64,000 nt of DNA, taken from assembly GCA_903893315.1 (NCBI GenBank), contig CAITLU010000062.1:1-64000 (forward strand), written 5' to 3'. The DNA comes from an uncultured bacterium. Lineage in GTDB: Bacteria; Desulfobacterota; Binatia; UBA1149; CAITLU01. The notes under the pieces were generated by a model. That model did not search any database and was not told where the DNA came from. It was given only the letters and a program-made list of their open reading frames with translations. Below, one piece after another: positions 8,667 through 17,845 of the stretch. How positions within the stretch are numbered: position 1 is the stretch's first letter; every line of letters starts with the position of its first letter. A program made the position numbers and the translations under genes.

Positions 8667-9704
8667 TTACTTCGGGAGAGGGACCGGCCGCGAGAACTTC
8701 CAGTCCCCGTCCAGCGACTTGAGGAAGGCCACCAGATCGGCCTTCTCTCCGGTCGAAAGCCCGAGCTTCACGACCTTGAGGTCCAGAGTCGGGTTCGGCT
8801 CGCCCCCACGATTGTAGAAGTCGACCACCTCTTCCAGCGTGGCCTGACTGCCATCGTGCATGTAAGGCCCGGTCTTGGAGATGTCGCGAAGGGTCGGCGT
8901 CTTGAAGGCACCCTTGTCGGCCTCCTGCCCGGTCACCTTGAAGCGGCCCAGGTCCGGCTCGGCGGCGCCCATACCGACCCCGAGGTTGTGGAAGATGCCA
9001 TCCGAGAGATTGAACCCGACGTGACACAGCGAGCACTTGGCCTTGCCCTCGAAAAGCCCGAGGCCACGTTTGGCGGCATCTCCGAGAGCGGCCTTGTCAT
9101 GCCCCGCCGTGTAGCGGTCCCACGCCGAGTTACCCGAAACGACGGTGCGCTCGAAACTCGCAATGGCCTGCGCGATGCGATCCATAGTCACGGCCTCGTC
9201 ACCGAACGCGGCCTTGAAGTAAGGTTTGTAACTATTCACCGAAGCCACCGCTTTCGTTGCACCTTCAAGCGTGTGACCCATCTCGATGGGGTTTGCGATC
9301 GGCCCCTTGGCCTGGTCTTCGAGACGCGGCGCGCGCCCGTCCCAGAACTGGAAGAACGAGAACCCCGAGTTGATCACGGTTGGGGCGTTACGGCCGCCCT
9401 TGGCGCCGCCGATGCCGGTCGACACCTTGCGCGGCTCGGCAAAGCCGAACTCAGGAGCATGACAGGTGGCGCAATTGATGGTCCCGTCCTTGGACAGGCG
9501 GGTGTCGAAAAACAGCAACTTCCCCAGTTCCACCTTGTCCTTGGTGATGGGGTTGTCGGCCGGAGTCCGCAGAGCCCCGGCCTGCAGGCCAAGCGGCATC
9601 TGCACGGCATACCCGTCCGCGGCCAGGGCCGACGGCGCCGCGGCAACTGCCCAGGCAAGAAACACGGCAGCAATGGAAACCGCCGACAACGATGTGTTCT
9701 TCAT
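8667..9704 (-). CDS. Di-haem cytochrome c peroxidase, periplasmic
   Basis: This 345-residue protein is a CcpA/MauG-family peroxidase that would reduce hydrogen peroxide in the periplasm using cytochrome electrons. A signal peptide ends near ALAA (residue 29). Two c-type haem sites are visible: CATCH at 78-82 and CSLCH at 224-228. Family landmarks include KVELGKLLFFDTRLS, a WDGR motif near 121, PIANPIEM and the TGPYMHDG segment with the likely axial Met 282. ATG 9704 follows GAGGAAGCAATC, a clear ribosome-binding site. The gene is monocistronic, with its own terminator, and is divergent from ilvB. Confidence 0.93.
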   Translation of the reverse strand: MKNTSLSAVSIAAVFLAWAVAAAPSALAADGYAVQMPLGLQAGALRTPADNPITKDKVELGKLLFFDTRLSKDGTINCATCHAPEFGFAEPRKVSTGIGGAKGGRNAPTVINSGFSFFQFWDGRAPRLEDQAKGPIANPIEMGHTLEGATKAVASVNSYKPYFKAAFGDEAVTMDRIAQAIASFERTVVSGNSAWDRYTAGHDKAALGDAAKRGLGLFEGKAKCSLCHVGFNLSDGIFHNLGVGMGAAEPDLGRFKVTGQEADKGAFKTPTLRDISKTGPYMHDGSQATLEEVVDFYNRGGEPNPTLDLKVVKLGLSTGEKADLVAFLKSLDGDWKFSRPVPLPK

Positions 9705-10010
9705 GATTGCTTCCTCATTACCAGTACCGACCTTCCTGGTTGGGCATCTACCTTGAATAGGAACCTTCACGATCTGATCCCGCATTCCACTAAAAACAAG
9801 GAGAGTCCATCGAGAGTCGGCATGTCTGCGCGATGACGTCGCAATTCGATGGGGCCTCACTCACGGACGCCGTCAACTCCAGCGTCGAGCGACGGCGCCG
9901 ACCAACGCGCCGGCGCTTCTGCCGTAGGAAACCACCCGTAAATGGGCCATAGTGGCCCGCTTGAAAGCCCGCCGCGAGGCGGCGCGAACCCCAAGGAGAG
10001 AGACCTGATC
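9705..10010. other. Divergent intergenic region, peroxidase / ilvB
   Basis: These 306 nt contain no gene I can support. On the ilvB side two small hairpins lie in the presumed leader: GGGCC-ATAGT-GGCCC (9944-9958) and CGCCGC-GAG-GCGGCG (9970-9984), followed by the AAGGAGAG ribosome-binding site. TTCTGC-16-TAAATG (about 9918-9945) is a possible promoter. I see no leader peptide rich in branched-chain codons. Confidence 0.4.
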
Positions 10011-11870
10011 ATGAGCCGCCGCAAGACATCCGGAGCCCGACAAGCGGGACAAGACGAGAATCCGACCAACACCAGGCACAAGCTGGCAGGCACCGTTATG
10101 AGCGGAGCCGACATGGTCGTACAGATTCTCGCGGACCAGGGAGTCGATACGCTCTTCGGCTACAGCGGTGGAGCCATCCTTCCCACCTACGACGCGGTCT
10201 TCCGTTACAACGAGGCCAACCCGCGGCGCCGCATCAACCTGCTGGTGCCGGCCACCGAGCAGGGCGCGGGCTTCATGGCGGCCGGCTACGCACGATCGAC
10301 AGGTAAGGTCGGCGTGTTCCTGGTGACGTCTGGCCCGGGAGCCACAAACTGCGTGACTCCGATCCGCGACTGCCAGGCCGATTCGGTCCCGGTGGTGCTG
10401 ATCTGCGGCCAGGTGCCGAGAGCGGCGATGGGAACCGACGCTTTCCAGGAAGCGCCGATCTTCAACATCATGTCCTCGTGCGCCAAACACGTGTTTCTCC
10501 TGACCGACGAAACCAAGGTCGAGGTTACACTGCGCACCGCCTTCGAAATCGCTCGCAGCGGGCGTCCGGGTCCGGTGGTCGTCGACATTCCGCGCGACGT
10601 GCAACTGAGCCAGGGAATTTTCCAAGGTGAGGGTCTGCTGCGGCTGCGAGGCTACGACGAAAGAAGCGCTGCCCAGGCCCGAACCCGCCTCGAGCCGGCG
10701 CCGGCAAAGGCTTTCTTCGACATGCTCGCGAACAGCGAGCGACCGCTTCTATACGTCGGCGGCGGAGTGCCCAACGCCGACGCCGCGCCCGAGCTGCGTC
10801 GCTTCGCGCAACGTTTCGGTATCCCGGCGGTGACGACGCTGATGGGCATCGGTGCCATCGACACGACCTCCGAATTGTCGATGCACATGCTCGGTATGCA
10901 CGGCGCGGCCTACGCCAACTATGCGGTCGAAGACTGTGACTTCCTCTTCGCGGTCGGATCGCGCTTCGACGACCGCGTGGCCGGTAAAGTGGCCGACTTC
11001 GCGCACGGCGCCAAGATCGCCCACCTCGACATAGACGCGTCCGAGATCGAAAAGGTCAAGCGCGTGGACTGGGCCTACGTCAGCGACGCCAAGCGCGGAC
11101 TGGCCGAACTGCTCGACGCTGGCAAGTCCTTCCACAAGGATTTCGGCCCTTGGCGCGAGCACGTCGCCACTCTCAAACGCGATCACCCGATGGGCTTCAA
11201 CAGCGACGGCGAACGCATCCAGTCGGAGTTCGTGCTGCAACAGCTCAACAAAATCACCAAGGGCGAGGCCATCGTCACGACCGGAGTGGGGCAACACCAG
11301 ATGTGGGCAGCCCAGTACCTGGACTTCAAGCACTCGCGTTCGTGGATCACGTCCGGGAGCATGGGAACGATGGGATTCGGCTTGCCGGCCGCGATCGGTG
11401 CCCAACTCGCCAACCCCGGCAAACTCGTGATCGATGTCGACGGCGACGGCAGCATCCGCATGAACGTCGGCGAGCTGGAGATGCTGACCACCTACGACAT
11501 CCCCGTCAAAGTGTTGCTGCTCAACAACAACGGTGACGGCATGGTGAGGCAGTGGCAGGATCTCTTCTATGCCAACCGCTATTCGGGCAGCGACAAGACG
11601 CTCCACAAGAAGGACTTCGTAAAAGCCGCAGAAGCCGACGGTTTCGGCTTCGCGCGCCGAGTGACGGACAAGAAGAAACTGGCGGCAGCGTTGCGCGCCT
11701 TCGTCGAGTTCGAGGGGCCCGCGCTGCTCGAAGTGATGGTCGACCAGAACGCCCACGTCTACCCGATGATCGGCCCGGGAATGGCCTACAAGGACATGCT
11801 CACCGGCAAGTTCATCCCCTCGCGGCGCCCCGTGCGTGCCAAGAAGGAGACTGGCGGCGGCTACTTCTGA
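10011..11870 (+). CDS. ilvB: Acetolactate synthase large subunit
   Basis: This is a 619-residue thiamine-diphosphate enzyme that condenses pyruvate with pyruvate or 2-oxobutyrate in branched-chain amino-acid synthesis. The catalytic Glu is in the VPATEQGAGFMAAG motif (E83). The central FAD-linked domain is present, and the ThDP/Mg site appears as GDGSIRMNVGELEM...LLLNNNGDGMVRQWQ. The C-terminal HVYPMIGPG is typical of biosynthetic enzymes. An N-terminal extension of about 28 residues precedes the conserved start. ATG 10011 follows AAGGAGAG. No regulatory small subunit (ilvN/ilvH) or ilvC follows, so the partner must be encoded elsewhere or be absent. Confidence 0.92.
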   Translation: MSRRKTSGARQAGQDENPTNTRHKLAGTVMSGADMVVQILADQGVDTLFGYSGGAILPTYDAVFRYNEANPRRRINLLVPATEQGAGFMAAGYARSTGKVGVFLVTSGPGATNCVTPIRDCQADSVPVVLICGQVPRAAMGTDAFQEAPIFNIMSSCAKHVFLLTDETKVEVTLRTAFEIARSGRPGPVVVDIPRDVQLSQGIFQGEGLLRLRGYDERSAAQARTRLEPAPAKAFFDMLANSERPLLYVGGGVPNADAAPELRRFAQRFGIPAVTTLMGIGAIDTTSELSMHMLGMHGAAYANYAVEDCDFLFAVGSRFDDRVAGKVADFAHGAKIAHLDIDASEIEKVKRVDWAYVSDAKRGLAELLDAGKSFHKDFGPWREHVATLKRDHPMGFNSDGERIQSEFVLQQLNKITKGEAIVTTGVGQHQMWAAQYLDFKHSRSWITSGSMGTMGFGLPAAIGAQLANPGKLVIDVDGDGSIRMNVGELEMLTTYDIPVKVLLLNNNGDGMVRQWQDLFYANRYSGSDKTLHKKDFVKAAEADGFGFARRVTDKKKLAAALRAFVEFEGPALLEVMVDQNAHVYPMIGPGMAYKDMLTGKFIPSRRPVRAKKETGGGYF

Positions 11871-11921
11871 GCGACCCGCAGCGGCGGGCGCCTCCGCTAA
11901 GCCGTGGGTAGACCGCGCGGC

Positions 11922-12437
11922 TCAGGCCGGATTCGCGAGAATGTGTTCGAGCAGTCCGCGCGCGGCGTCTTCGACGATATCGATCACGAAGTCGAAGCCG
12001 TCATCCGCCCTTGCGTAAGGATCGGGAACTTCGCGAACCGTCAGCTGCGGAGCAAAGTCCAGCAGCATGGCCACGCGGGCAAGCGGCGGTCGCTCATGCT
12101 GCGCCGTAGATCGCGAGATCCGCGAGACGTGCTCACTGCACAGGCTCTGCAAGTCTCGGAGATTGTCGCGGTCCATCGCCAGCACGTAGTCGAACTTCCC
12201 GAAGTCGTCGGCGCGCACCTGCCTCGCGCAGTGACGGCTGAGATCGTACCCTCGCCTGCGCGCGGCCCGCACCGAACGCGGATCGGCTCCGCCGCCGACG
12301 TGATAGGCTCCGGTGCCGGCCGACTCGGCCTCGACCGCCTCCTCCAGCCCGGCCTCGCGAACCATCGAAAGGAAGACGCCTTCCGCGGTCGGCGAGCGAC
12401 AGATGTTACCAAGACAGACGAAAAGAACGCGGACCAC
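11922..12437 (-). CDS. Low-molecular-weight protein-tyrosine/arginine phosphatase
   Basis: This 171-residue cytoplasmic phosphatase has the P-loop CLGNICRS near the N-terminus, with nucleophile Cys 8 and the phosphate-binding Arg. The general-acid loop is VPDPYA near residue 140. It could dephosphorylate tyrosine on bacterial kinases or arginine, as YwlE does; the sequence does not decide. The start is GTG 12437. It lies 72 nt downstream of the MFS transporter on the same strand and is probably cotranscribed. Confidence 0.9.
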   Translation of the reverse strand: MVRVLFVCLGNICRSPTAEGVFLSMVREAGLEEAVEAESAGTGAYHVGGGADPRSVRAARRRGYDLSRHCARQVRADDFGKFDYVLAMDRDNLRDLQSLCSEHVSRISRSTAQHERPPLARVAMLLDFAPQLTVREVPDPYARADDGFDFVIDIVEDAARGLLEHILANPA

Positions 12438-12509
12438 GTCTTCTCAAAGCAGCACTGGAGCCGCGATTCAAACGCCGCTTCGCCTGCCGGCCGATGCGCG
12501 CGGTCCCGC

Positions 12510-13826
12510 TCAAGCCACAGGCAGCGGAAACGATTCCACGGGAACCTCGGTGCCGCGTAACCGCGCAGAATCCACACGCGGAAGCAGACGCGGCAGACAG
12601 ACGGTGAGCACCGCCGCCCCGATGCCTCCGCAAAGCGCCGGCGCACGCGCACCGAAGTGATCCAACAGGAAGCCCGCGGCCAGCGTCGAGACGATACCGC
12701 CGAGGCTGACGCCGATCATGTGAACCAGGCTCTGGCCGGTCGAGCGCAGCCGTCCCGGAACCACCGCCTCGACGTAGAGTGCGCTGCCGACGACGAAGCC
12801 GGCCACCGATACGCCGTGCAGAACCTGCGCGACGTACATCGGTGCGATGCTCGGCGAGAATGCGCACACCAGCCATCGCAACGCGTCGGCTCCGATGCCG
12901 ATGCCTAGCAGACCACGCGCGTCGAGGCGCAGCGGCCGACCGCCGGCGATTGCGAGCAGTGGAATCTCGAAGAGCAGCATGCACAGCCACATGCGACTGA
13001 CGACGTCGAGACCGCCGCCGAGTGAGCGCACGAACATGGGGAACAGCGCCAGCGGCCCTTGCAGAAAGAGGTAGGTGAGAAACACCACCAGCACCAGACG
13101 ACGGTAGGGCCGATTGTGACCGAGACGGCGCCAGTCGCCCTTCTCCGCCCTGAGTGCAACGGCACCCGTACGCGGAAATGCCAGCGACACCAGCGCCGCG
13201 ACCGCCATGCAGGCCGCCGCCATCCACAGCATCAGCCCGAGCCTGGGCTCGGCAGGCCCCGCCGACACCTGCACCGACGATCCCGCGGCCGGCGAGATGA
13301 AGTGCAGCAGGAACGGGAAGCCGACCACCGCGATCAGATAGCCGAGCGTGCCGAACGAACGCGCCACTCCGAAAGCCCGCGGCCCGAGATCGCGCAGCAG
13401 AGCCAGCGCAACCGACACGGTCATCGGAATCACCGACGTGGAAAACAGCGCCAGTGCCGCCGTCCCCGCCAGCACACCGCCGAAGGTTCGGTAGCCGGTC
13501 AGGCTCGCATACCCGGCCGCCGAACCGAGCGAGAGCAGCGCGAGGATATGGGCACGCGATCCGGTGCGGTCGGCCAATGCACCCCAGAACGGCTGCGCGA
13601 GCATGCCGACCAGCGGAAGCATGGCCAGCACGAGCCCGACCTGGGAGCCGCTCAGCCCGAGATTTTCCGCCAGGTAGAGCGAGTAGAGGGGAAAGAAGAG
13701 GCCAAGCGCACCGAGGCAGGCGAACCAGAACAAAGAGAGTATCGCCGCCTCGCGCATCGCCGGACGATAGCCGAGGCGAAAGTCGCCGAGAAGTCGATGC
13801 GGACCCCACTCACCTTCCGCGCACAT
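12510..13826 (-). CDS. MFS transporter (MFS_1-like)
   Basis: This is a 438-residue inner-membrane protein with about 12 predicted helices. The first starts at MREAAILSLFWFACLGALG, and loop 2-3 has GALADRTGSR, the MFS A-motif variant (GxLADRxG). The pattern resembles the nucleoside-proton-symporter/MFS_1-like branch, but the substrate is unknown. ATG 13826 has a GGAG about 5 nt upstream; ATG 13757, just before the first helix, is a possible alternative. It is divergent from the metal-uptake cluster. Confidence 0.85.
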   Translation of the reverse strand: MCAEGEWGPHRLLGDFRLGYRPAMREAAILSLFWFACLGALGLFFPLYSLYLAENLGLSGSQVGLVLAMLPLVGMLAQPFWGALADRTGSRAHILALLSLGSAAGYASLTGYRTFGGVLAGTAALALFSTSVIPMTVSVALALLRDLGPRAFGVARSFGTLGYLIAVVGFPFLLHFISPAAGSSVQVSAGPAEPRLGLMLWMAAACMAVAALVSLAFPRTGAVALRAEKGDWRRLGHNRPYRRLVLVVFLTYLFLQGPLALFPMFVRSLGGGLDVVSRMWLCMLLFEIPLLAIAGGRPLRLDARGLLGIGIGADALRWLVCAFSPSIAPMYVAQVLHGVSVAGFVVGSALYVEAVVPGRLRSTGQSLVHMIGVSLGGIVSTLAAGFLLDHFGARAPALCGGIGAAVLTVCLPRLLPRVDSARLRGTEVPVESFPLPVA

Positions 13827-13881
13827 CCACTCCGCTCGAAAAGATCGGCTTCCATCCAGCGTGGGCTTCTGGTAGCAACGC

Positions 13882-14214
13882 GTGGCAATGCGCTGGAGCC
13901 GCGGTTACATCATTACTGCCCGCGCCGCCGTGGCCGGCGCCGCGCTTGCGGGATACATGCTGGCGCTGGCGCTGGCGAGTTCCCCCCACCTCCACGACCT
14001 TTTTCATCACGATGCCGAACAACGCCAGCACGTGTGCCTGGCAACCACCCTGCACGCCGGACACGGCGATCCCGTAGCCGCCGTCGTCATCGCGGCGAAA
14101 CCGGCAGCAACGCCGCAGGCCGATGTCGCGCCACGCGACGCGGAAATTGCCGGGTCATTCTATCTGCGTTGCAGACTTCTCAAGCACGGCCCACCCGACC
14201 TTCTCCTGAGCTGA
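13882..14214 (+). CDS. Small exported His-rich protein of the metal cluster
   Basis: The 110-residue protein begins with an N-terminal membrane/signal segment (about residues 12-35). It is followed by a His/Asp/Cys-rich stretch (SPHLHDLFHHDAEQRQHVC) and a second LHAGHGD cluster. Such His-rich periplasmic proteins occur beside metal transporters and may bind zinc or manganese; this is inference from composition and position. GTG 13882 and ATG 13888 are both possible starts. It sits 97 nt before the porin-like gene and heads the cluster. Confidence 0.6.
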   Translation: MAMRWSRGYIITARAAVAGAALAGYMLALALASSPHLHDLFHHDAEQRQHVCLATTLHAGHGDPVAAVVIAAKPAATPQADVAPRDAEIAGSFYLRCRLLKHGPPDLLLS

Positions 14215-14311
14215 AGAACTTCGGCGTTTCGACGCCGCCGCATCTCGTGCATCGTCCAGCGGTCGGAGCACACGCGTCCGTCCGCGTATCACCTCACTCA
14301 GGAGGCGTACC

Positions 14312-15940
14312 TTGAGCATCCGCGTTATTTCCCCGGCGATCCTGTGCCTGACCCTGCTGACGTCAGGCGCGGCTTCGGCGCAACAAACAACCACGGCTCC
14401 GTCCGCACCGTCGATGCAATCGAGCGACATGGAGTCCTTGAAGCAGCAGATGTTGCGCATGCAGAGCAGCCTCGAAGCACAGCAGACACGACATCAACGC
14501 GAAGTCGCGGCACTCACGGCGCAGGTAGAGCGTCTTCACACGACCATAGCCGACCTGCAAAAGAGCGTAGCGGCAAACGCCACCGTCTCCGCCGCCGCAA
14601 AGCCGACCGGGACCGCGCCTGCCGAGCGACCGCCGAGCGGCGCCGCAGACGCGGCGTTCCCGACCACCGACGATGACGTCGTCGCGGCAAAAGCGCAGCC
14701 CGCCGTGCCCGCGAAGCAGACTCAGGCGGCCTTCCCGACCACGGACGCATCAGTGACGCCCGCAGCCACGCCCACCGCCGCGGCACGACTTACCGGACCG
14801 CTCACTATCGTCGGCGGCGCAAAGACCTTCCTCAACATTTCCTTCGACGGTCAGTTCTCGGGCGCGACCTCGACAGAAAAGCACCTGGACACTCTCGAAG
14901 TCGGCGACCACGACCCGCACCAGCGCGGCTTCAACGCGCGCAACGTAGAGCTGGCACTCGACGGCGCCGTCGATCCCTACTTCGAGGGATTCGCCAACAT
15001 CGTATTCAAGCTCGACAACAACAACGAAACCTCGGTCGAGCTCGAGGAAGCGGTCATGCAGACCACGACGCTGCCGTGGAACCTCCAAGTCAAAGGCGGG
15101 CAGTTCTTCGCACCGCTAGGACGCATCAACGCGCAACACCCACACGCCTGGGACTTCGTCGACACTCCGCTCGTCAACGGCAGGTTGCTCGGCCCTGACG
15201 GACTGCGGGGCCTCGGCGCCCAAGTCGCGTGGCTCACTCCGCTCCCGTGGTATTCGCAGTTGTCGCTGGCCGCGCAGAACGGCTCCGGAAGCACCGGGTT
15301 CTCGTTCCGCAACCGTGGTGACGGCGATACTTTCTACGGGCGTACCACCGTCGACCGCCAGCTCGGCGGCGCGGGAGATCTTCTTTTCGTCCCGCGCTTC
15401 GAAAATTCGTTCGACCTGAGCGCCACCCAGACGCTGATGGTGGGTGCGTCCGGCGCCTTCGGCCCCAATGACACCGGCACCGATCAGCGTACGCAGATCT
15501 ACGCCGCCGACTTTTTCTACAAATGGAAGTCCGCTCACTCCAGCCGCGGCTGGCCCTTCGTAAAGTGGCAGAGCGAAGCCCTCATGCGGCGCTTCGAGGC
15601 CGGACGCGGCGTGGATTACACCTTCCCGGTCAGCGAGACGTTCGACGATTGGGGCGCCTACTCGCAAGTCGTGTGGGGGTTCAGCGAAGGATGGACCGCC
15701 GGACTGCGCGGAGACTTCCTGCACATGCAGGAATCGGCTTTCACCGACGACCCCGAGCGTCAGAGCCGCTGGCGCACCTCACCGAACGTGACGTGGTTTC
15801 CTACCGAGTTTTCCAAGTTCAGGCTGCAGTACAACCACGATTTTCTCGAGGCCAACCGCTTCCTCGCCAGCGGCAGCGAGGACTCGGTATTCCTGCAATT
15901 CGAATTCAGCCTCGGCGCTCACGCCGCGCACAAGTTCTGA
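14312..15940 (+). CDS. Outer-membrane beta-barrel porin-like protein with coiled-coil N-terminus
   Basis: The 542-residue protein starts with a signal peptide ending ASAQ. A coiled-coil of about 50 residues rich in Gln/Leu (MESLKQQMLRMQ...) and an Ala/Pro/Thr linker to about 165 follow. The rest alternates amphipathic strands with aromatic girdles and ends in a phenylalanine, the usual signature for barrel assembly. This layout resembles porins found next to zinc/manganese ABC importers, so it is probably the outer-membrane entry route for the same metal (inference). The start is TTG 14312, set by AGGAGG 7 nt upstream. It is 12 nt from the binding-protein gene. Confidence 0.8.
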   Translation: MSIRVISPAILCLTLLTSGAASAQQTTTAPSAPSMQSSDMESLKQQMLRMQSSLEAQQTRHQREVAALTAQVERLHTTIADLQKSVAANATVSAAAKPTGTAPAERPPSGAADAAFPTTDDDVVAAKAQPAVPAKQTQAAFPTTDASVTPAATPTAAARLTGPLTIVGGAKTFLNISFDGQFSGATSTEKHLDTLEVGDHDPHQRGFNARNVELALDGAVDPYFEGFANIVFKLDNNNETSVELEEAVMQTTTLPWNLQVKGGQFFAPLGRINAQHPHAWDFVDTPLVNGRLLGPDGLRGLGAQVAWLTPLPWYSQLSLAAQNGSGSTGFSFRNRGDGDTFYGRTTVDRQLGGAGDLLFVPRFENSFDLSATQTLMVGASGAFGPNDTGTDQRTQIYAADFFYKWKSAHSSRGWPFVKWQSEALMRRFEAGRGVDYTFPVSETFDDWGAYSQVVWGFSEGWTAGLRGDFLHMQESAFTDDPERQSRWRTSPNVTWFPTEFSKFRLQYNHDFLEANRFLASGSEDSVFLQFEFSLGAHAAHKF

Positions 15941-15952
15941 GGGATGTTCCAT

Positions 15953-16867
15953 ATGAAGACACGCAGACTCATTCTTGCCGGGCTGGCCTCCGTGCTGGCA
16001 TTGGTTTCCACTGCCGACGCCCAACTCAACGTCGTCGCAACTCTCGCAGATTTCGGCGCCATAGCCCGCGAGATTGGCGGCGACCACGTCGATGTTTCGG
16101 TGCTGGCAAAACCGACCGAAGACGAGCACTTCGTCGATGCCAGGCCGAGCTTCGTCATAAAACTGCGTAACGCCGACGTTCTGATCGAAGGCGGCGCGGA
16201 ACTGGAGATCGGCTGGCTACCGCCGTTGCTGCAGAACGCGCGCAACGAGAAGATCGAGGTCGGCGCGCCGGGCCGCGTCGTCGCCTCGCAGGGAGTGCGG
16301 CTGATGAACATCCCGGACAACGCGACGCGGGCCGCCGGCGATGTCCACGCCCTGGGCAATCCGCACTACATGATCGATCCGATCATCGCCAAGACCGTGG
16401 CGCAGCACATCGCCCAAACGTTCTCGACCTGCGACGCCGCCAATGCCGCGCTCTACGACGCCAACTACAACCACTTTGCGGCAACGATCGACGCCAAGTT
16501 ACAGGAGTGGGGAAAAGCGATGCTGCCGTTCAAGGGCGCCAACGTGGTCGCTTACCATGATTCGTGGCCCTATCTGGCACACCGCTTCGGAATCACGATC
16601 GACACGTTTCTGGAGCCGAAGCCGGGTATTCCGCCGTCGCCGTCCCACCTTGCCGAAGTGATCGACAAGATGCGCGCCCAGAACTCAAAGGCGATCATCC
16701 TGGAACCGTTTCACAACCGGAAGATTGCCGAGAAGGTCGCAGCCGCGACCGGAGCCAGGATCGTCGACGCCGCGCAGTACCCCGGCGCGCTGCCCGGCAC
16801 CGACACCTACGTAGAGCTGATCGACGCGCTGGTATCGCGACTGACTGTCGCCCTGGGAGGACAATAG
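15953..16867 (+). CDS. Metal ABC transporter substrate-binding protein (ZnuA/TroA-like)
   Basis: This 304-residue periplasmic protein has a signal peptide cleaved near ADAQ (residue 24). Cluster A-I features are present: two lobes joined by a long helix, and putative metal ligands in EDEHFVDARPS (H59), GNPHYMIDP, AYHDSWPYLA and the late ILEPFHNRKIAEKVA segment. There is no His-rich loop, so manganese or iron cannot be excluded against zinc. ATG 15953 fits the GAGGGATG ribosome-binding site better than ATG 15944. The permease follows two nucleotides after the stop. Confidence 0.88.
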   Translation: MKTRRLILAGLASVLALVSTADAQLNVVATLADFGAIAREIGGDHVDVSVLAKPTEDEHFVDARPSFVIKLRNADVLIEGGAELEIGWLPPLLQNARNEKIEVGAPGRVVASQGVRLMNIPDNATRAAGDVHALGNPHYMIDPIIAKTVAQHIAQTFSTCDAANAALYDANYNHFAATIDAKLQEWGKAMLPFKGANVVAYHDSWPYLAHRFGITIDTFLEPKPGIPPSPSHLAEVIDKMRAQNSKAIILEPFHNRKIAEKVAAATGARIVDAAQYPGALPGTDTYVELIDALVSRLTVALGGQ

Positions 16868-16869
16868 CA

Positions 16870-17691
16870 ATGTGGGAAGTGATGTTCTGGCCATGCGTGG
16901 CCTGCGTGCTGCTGCCCTGGTTGCTCGTCTACCTGGGAATCCACGTCGTGCAGCGGGGAATCATCTTCATCGACATCGCGATGGCACAGATGGCGTCGCT
17001 CGGAATCTGCACGGCGGTACTGCTGCAAATGGACCTAGAAAGCAGCGCGACTTTCGCGATCGCGCTTGCGTTCACGCTGGTGGGCGCGGCGATTTTCTCC
17101 TTCACCGGCAAGCGCACCAGCCAGGTCCCTCAGGAGGCCGTCATCGGCATCGCCTACGTCGTGGCCACAGCCGCCGCTGTCTTGCTGCTGAGTCGCGCGG
17201 CGGAGGGCGACGAAGAGATCAAGAACATGCTCGTCGGCAACATCCTGCTGGTGAGTCCGGCCGAGGTCTGGCGATGTTTCGGGCTTTTCGTGGCCGTCGG
17301 CCTCTTCCACGCGCTGGCTCGGAAACAGTTCATGCTCGTTTCCTTCGACCGGGAACGCGCCTTCCAGACCGGGTTGAACGTGCGTTGGTGGGACTTCCTG
17401 TTCTACGCGTCGTTCGGAGTAGTCGTCACAAGTTTCGTCCGCATAGCCGGAGTGCTGCTGGTCTTCACCTACCTGATCGTACCCGCCGTCTGCGGCATCG
17501 GCCTGGCCGAAACACTGCGCAAGAGGCTGCTGATCGGCTGGGGGCTGTCTCTGGTCGGCGGTATCCTGGGCCTTTACCTGTCGTTTCAATACGACCTGCC
17601 ATCCGGCGCCGCGATCGTCTGCACGTTCGGCGGTCTGCTGATCCTGGTGAGCGGCGCTGCCACGGCCTGGAGCGCTTCGCGACGATCTTGA
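16870..17691 (+). CDS. Metal ABC transporter permease (ZnuB/TroC family)
   Basis: The 273-residue inner-membrane protein has about eight helices and the ABC-3 permease pattern: GIHVVQRGIIFIDIAMAQMASLG, an EAVIGIAYVVATAAAVLLLS segment and a C-terminal VAG/AGVLLVFTYLIVPA motif. It would form the channel for the upstream binding protein. ATG 16870 is preceded by GGAGG inside the end of the previous gene. No ATPase subunit lies next to it, unlike most znu/tro operons. A perfect 13-bp inverted repeat begins two nucleotides after the stop. Confidence 0.9.
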   Translation: MWEVMFWPCVACVLLPWLLVYLGIHVVQRGIIFIDIAMAQMASLGICTAVLLQMDLESSATFAIALAFTLVGAAIFSFTGKRTSQVPQEAVIGIAYVVATAAAVLLLSRAAEGDEEIKNMLVGNILLVSPAEVWRCFGLFVAVGLFHALARKQFMLVSFDRERAFQTGLNVRWWDFLFYASFGVVVTSFVRIAGVLLVFTYLIVPAVCGIGLAETLRKRLLIGWGLSLVGGILGLYLSFQYDLPSGAAIVCTFGGLLILVSGAATAWSASRRS

Positions 17692-17693
17692 CT

Positions 17694-17730
17694 CCGCGGC
17701 GCTGCGGGAACCGGTCTCGCAGCGCCGCGG
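17694..17730 (+). terminator. Perfect 13-bp hairpin after the permease gene
   Basis: CCGCGGCGCTGCG (17694-17706) and its exact complement (17718-17730) flank an 11-nt loop. There is no T-run, so it may terminate, stabilise the 3' end of the metal-operon transcript, or act as an attenuator before terC. Confidence 0.6.
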
Positions 17731-17845
17731 CCACATGCGCTGGAACTCAACGTAGCCAACCCCGTTCCGCCCCGGTTGCAAGTCGCCCATCCGACCGATA
17801 GACCGGCTCCTCCCGCGTGTCCGACAGCTTTGCGATGTTCCTGCG

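Noticed and set aside
17732-17845. yybP-ykoY manganese riboswitch upstream of terC
   Set aside because: I could not recognise the conserved loops of that riboswitch in the 114-nt region.
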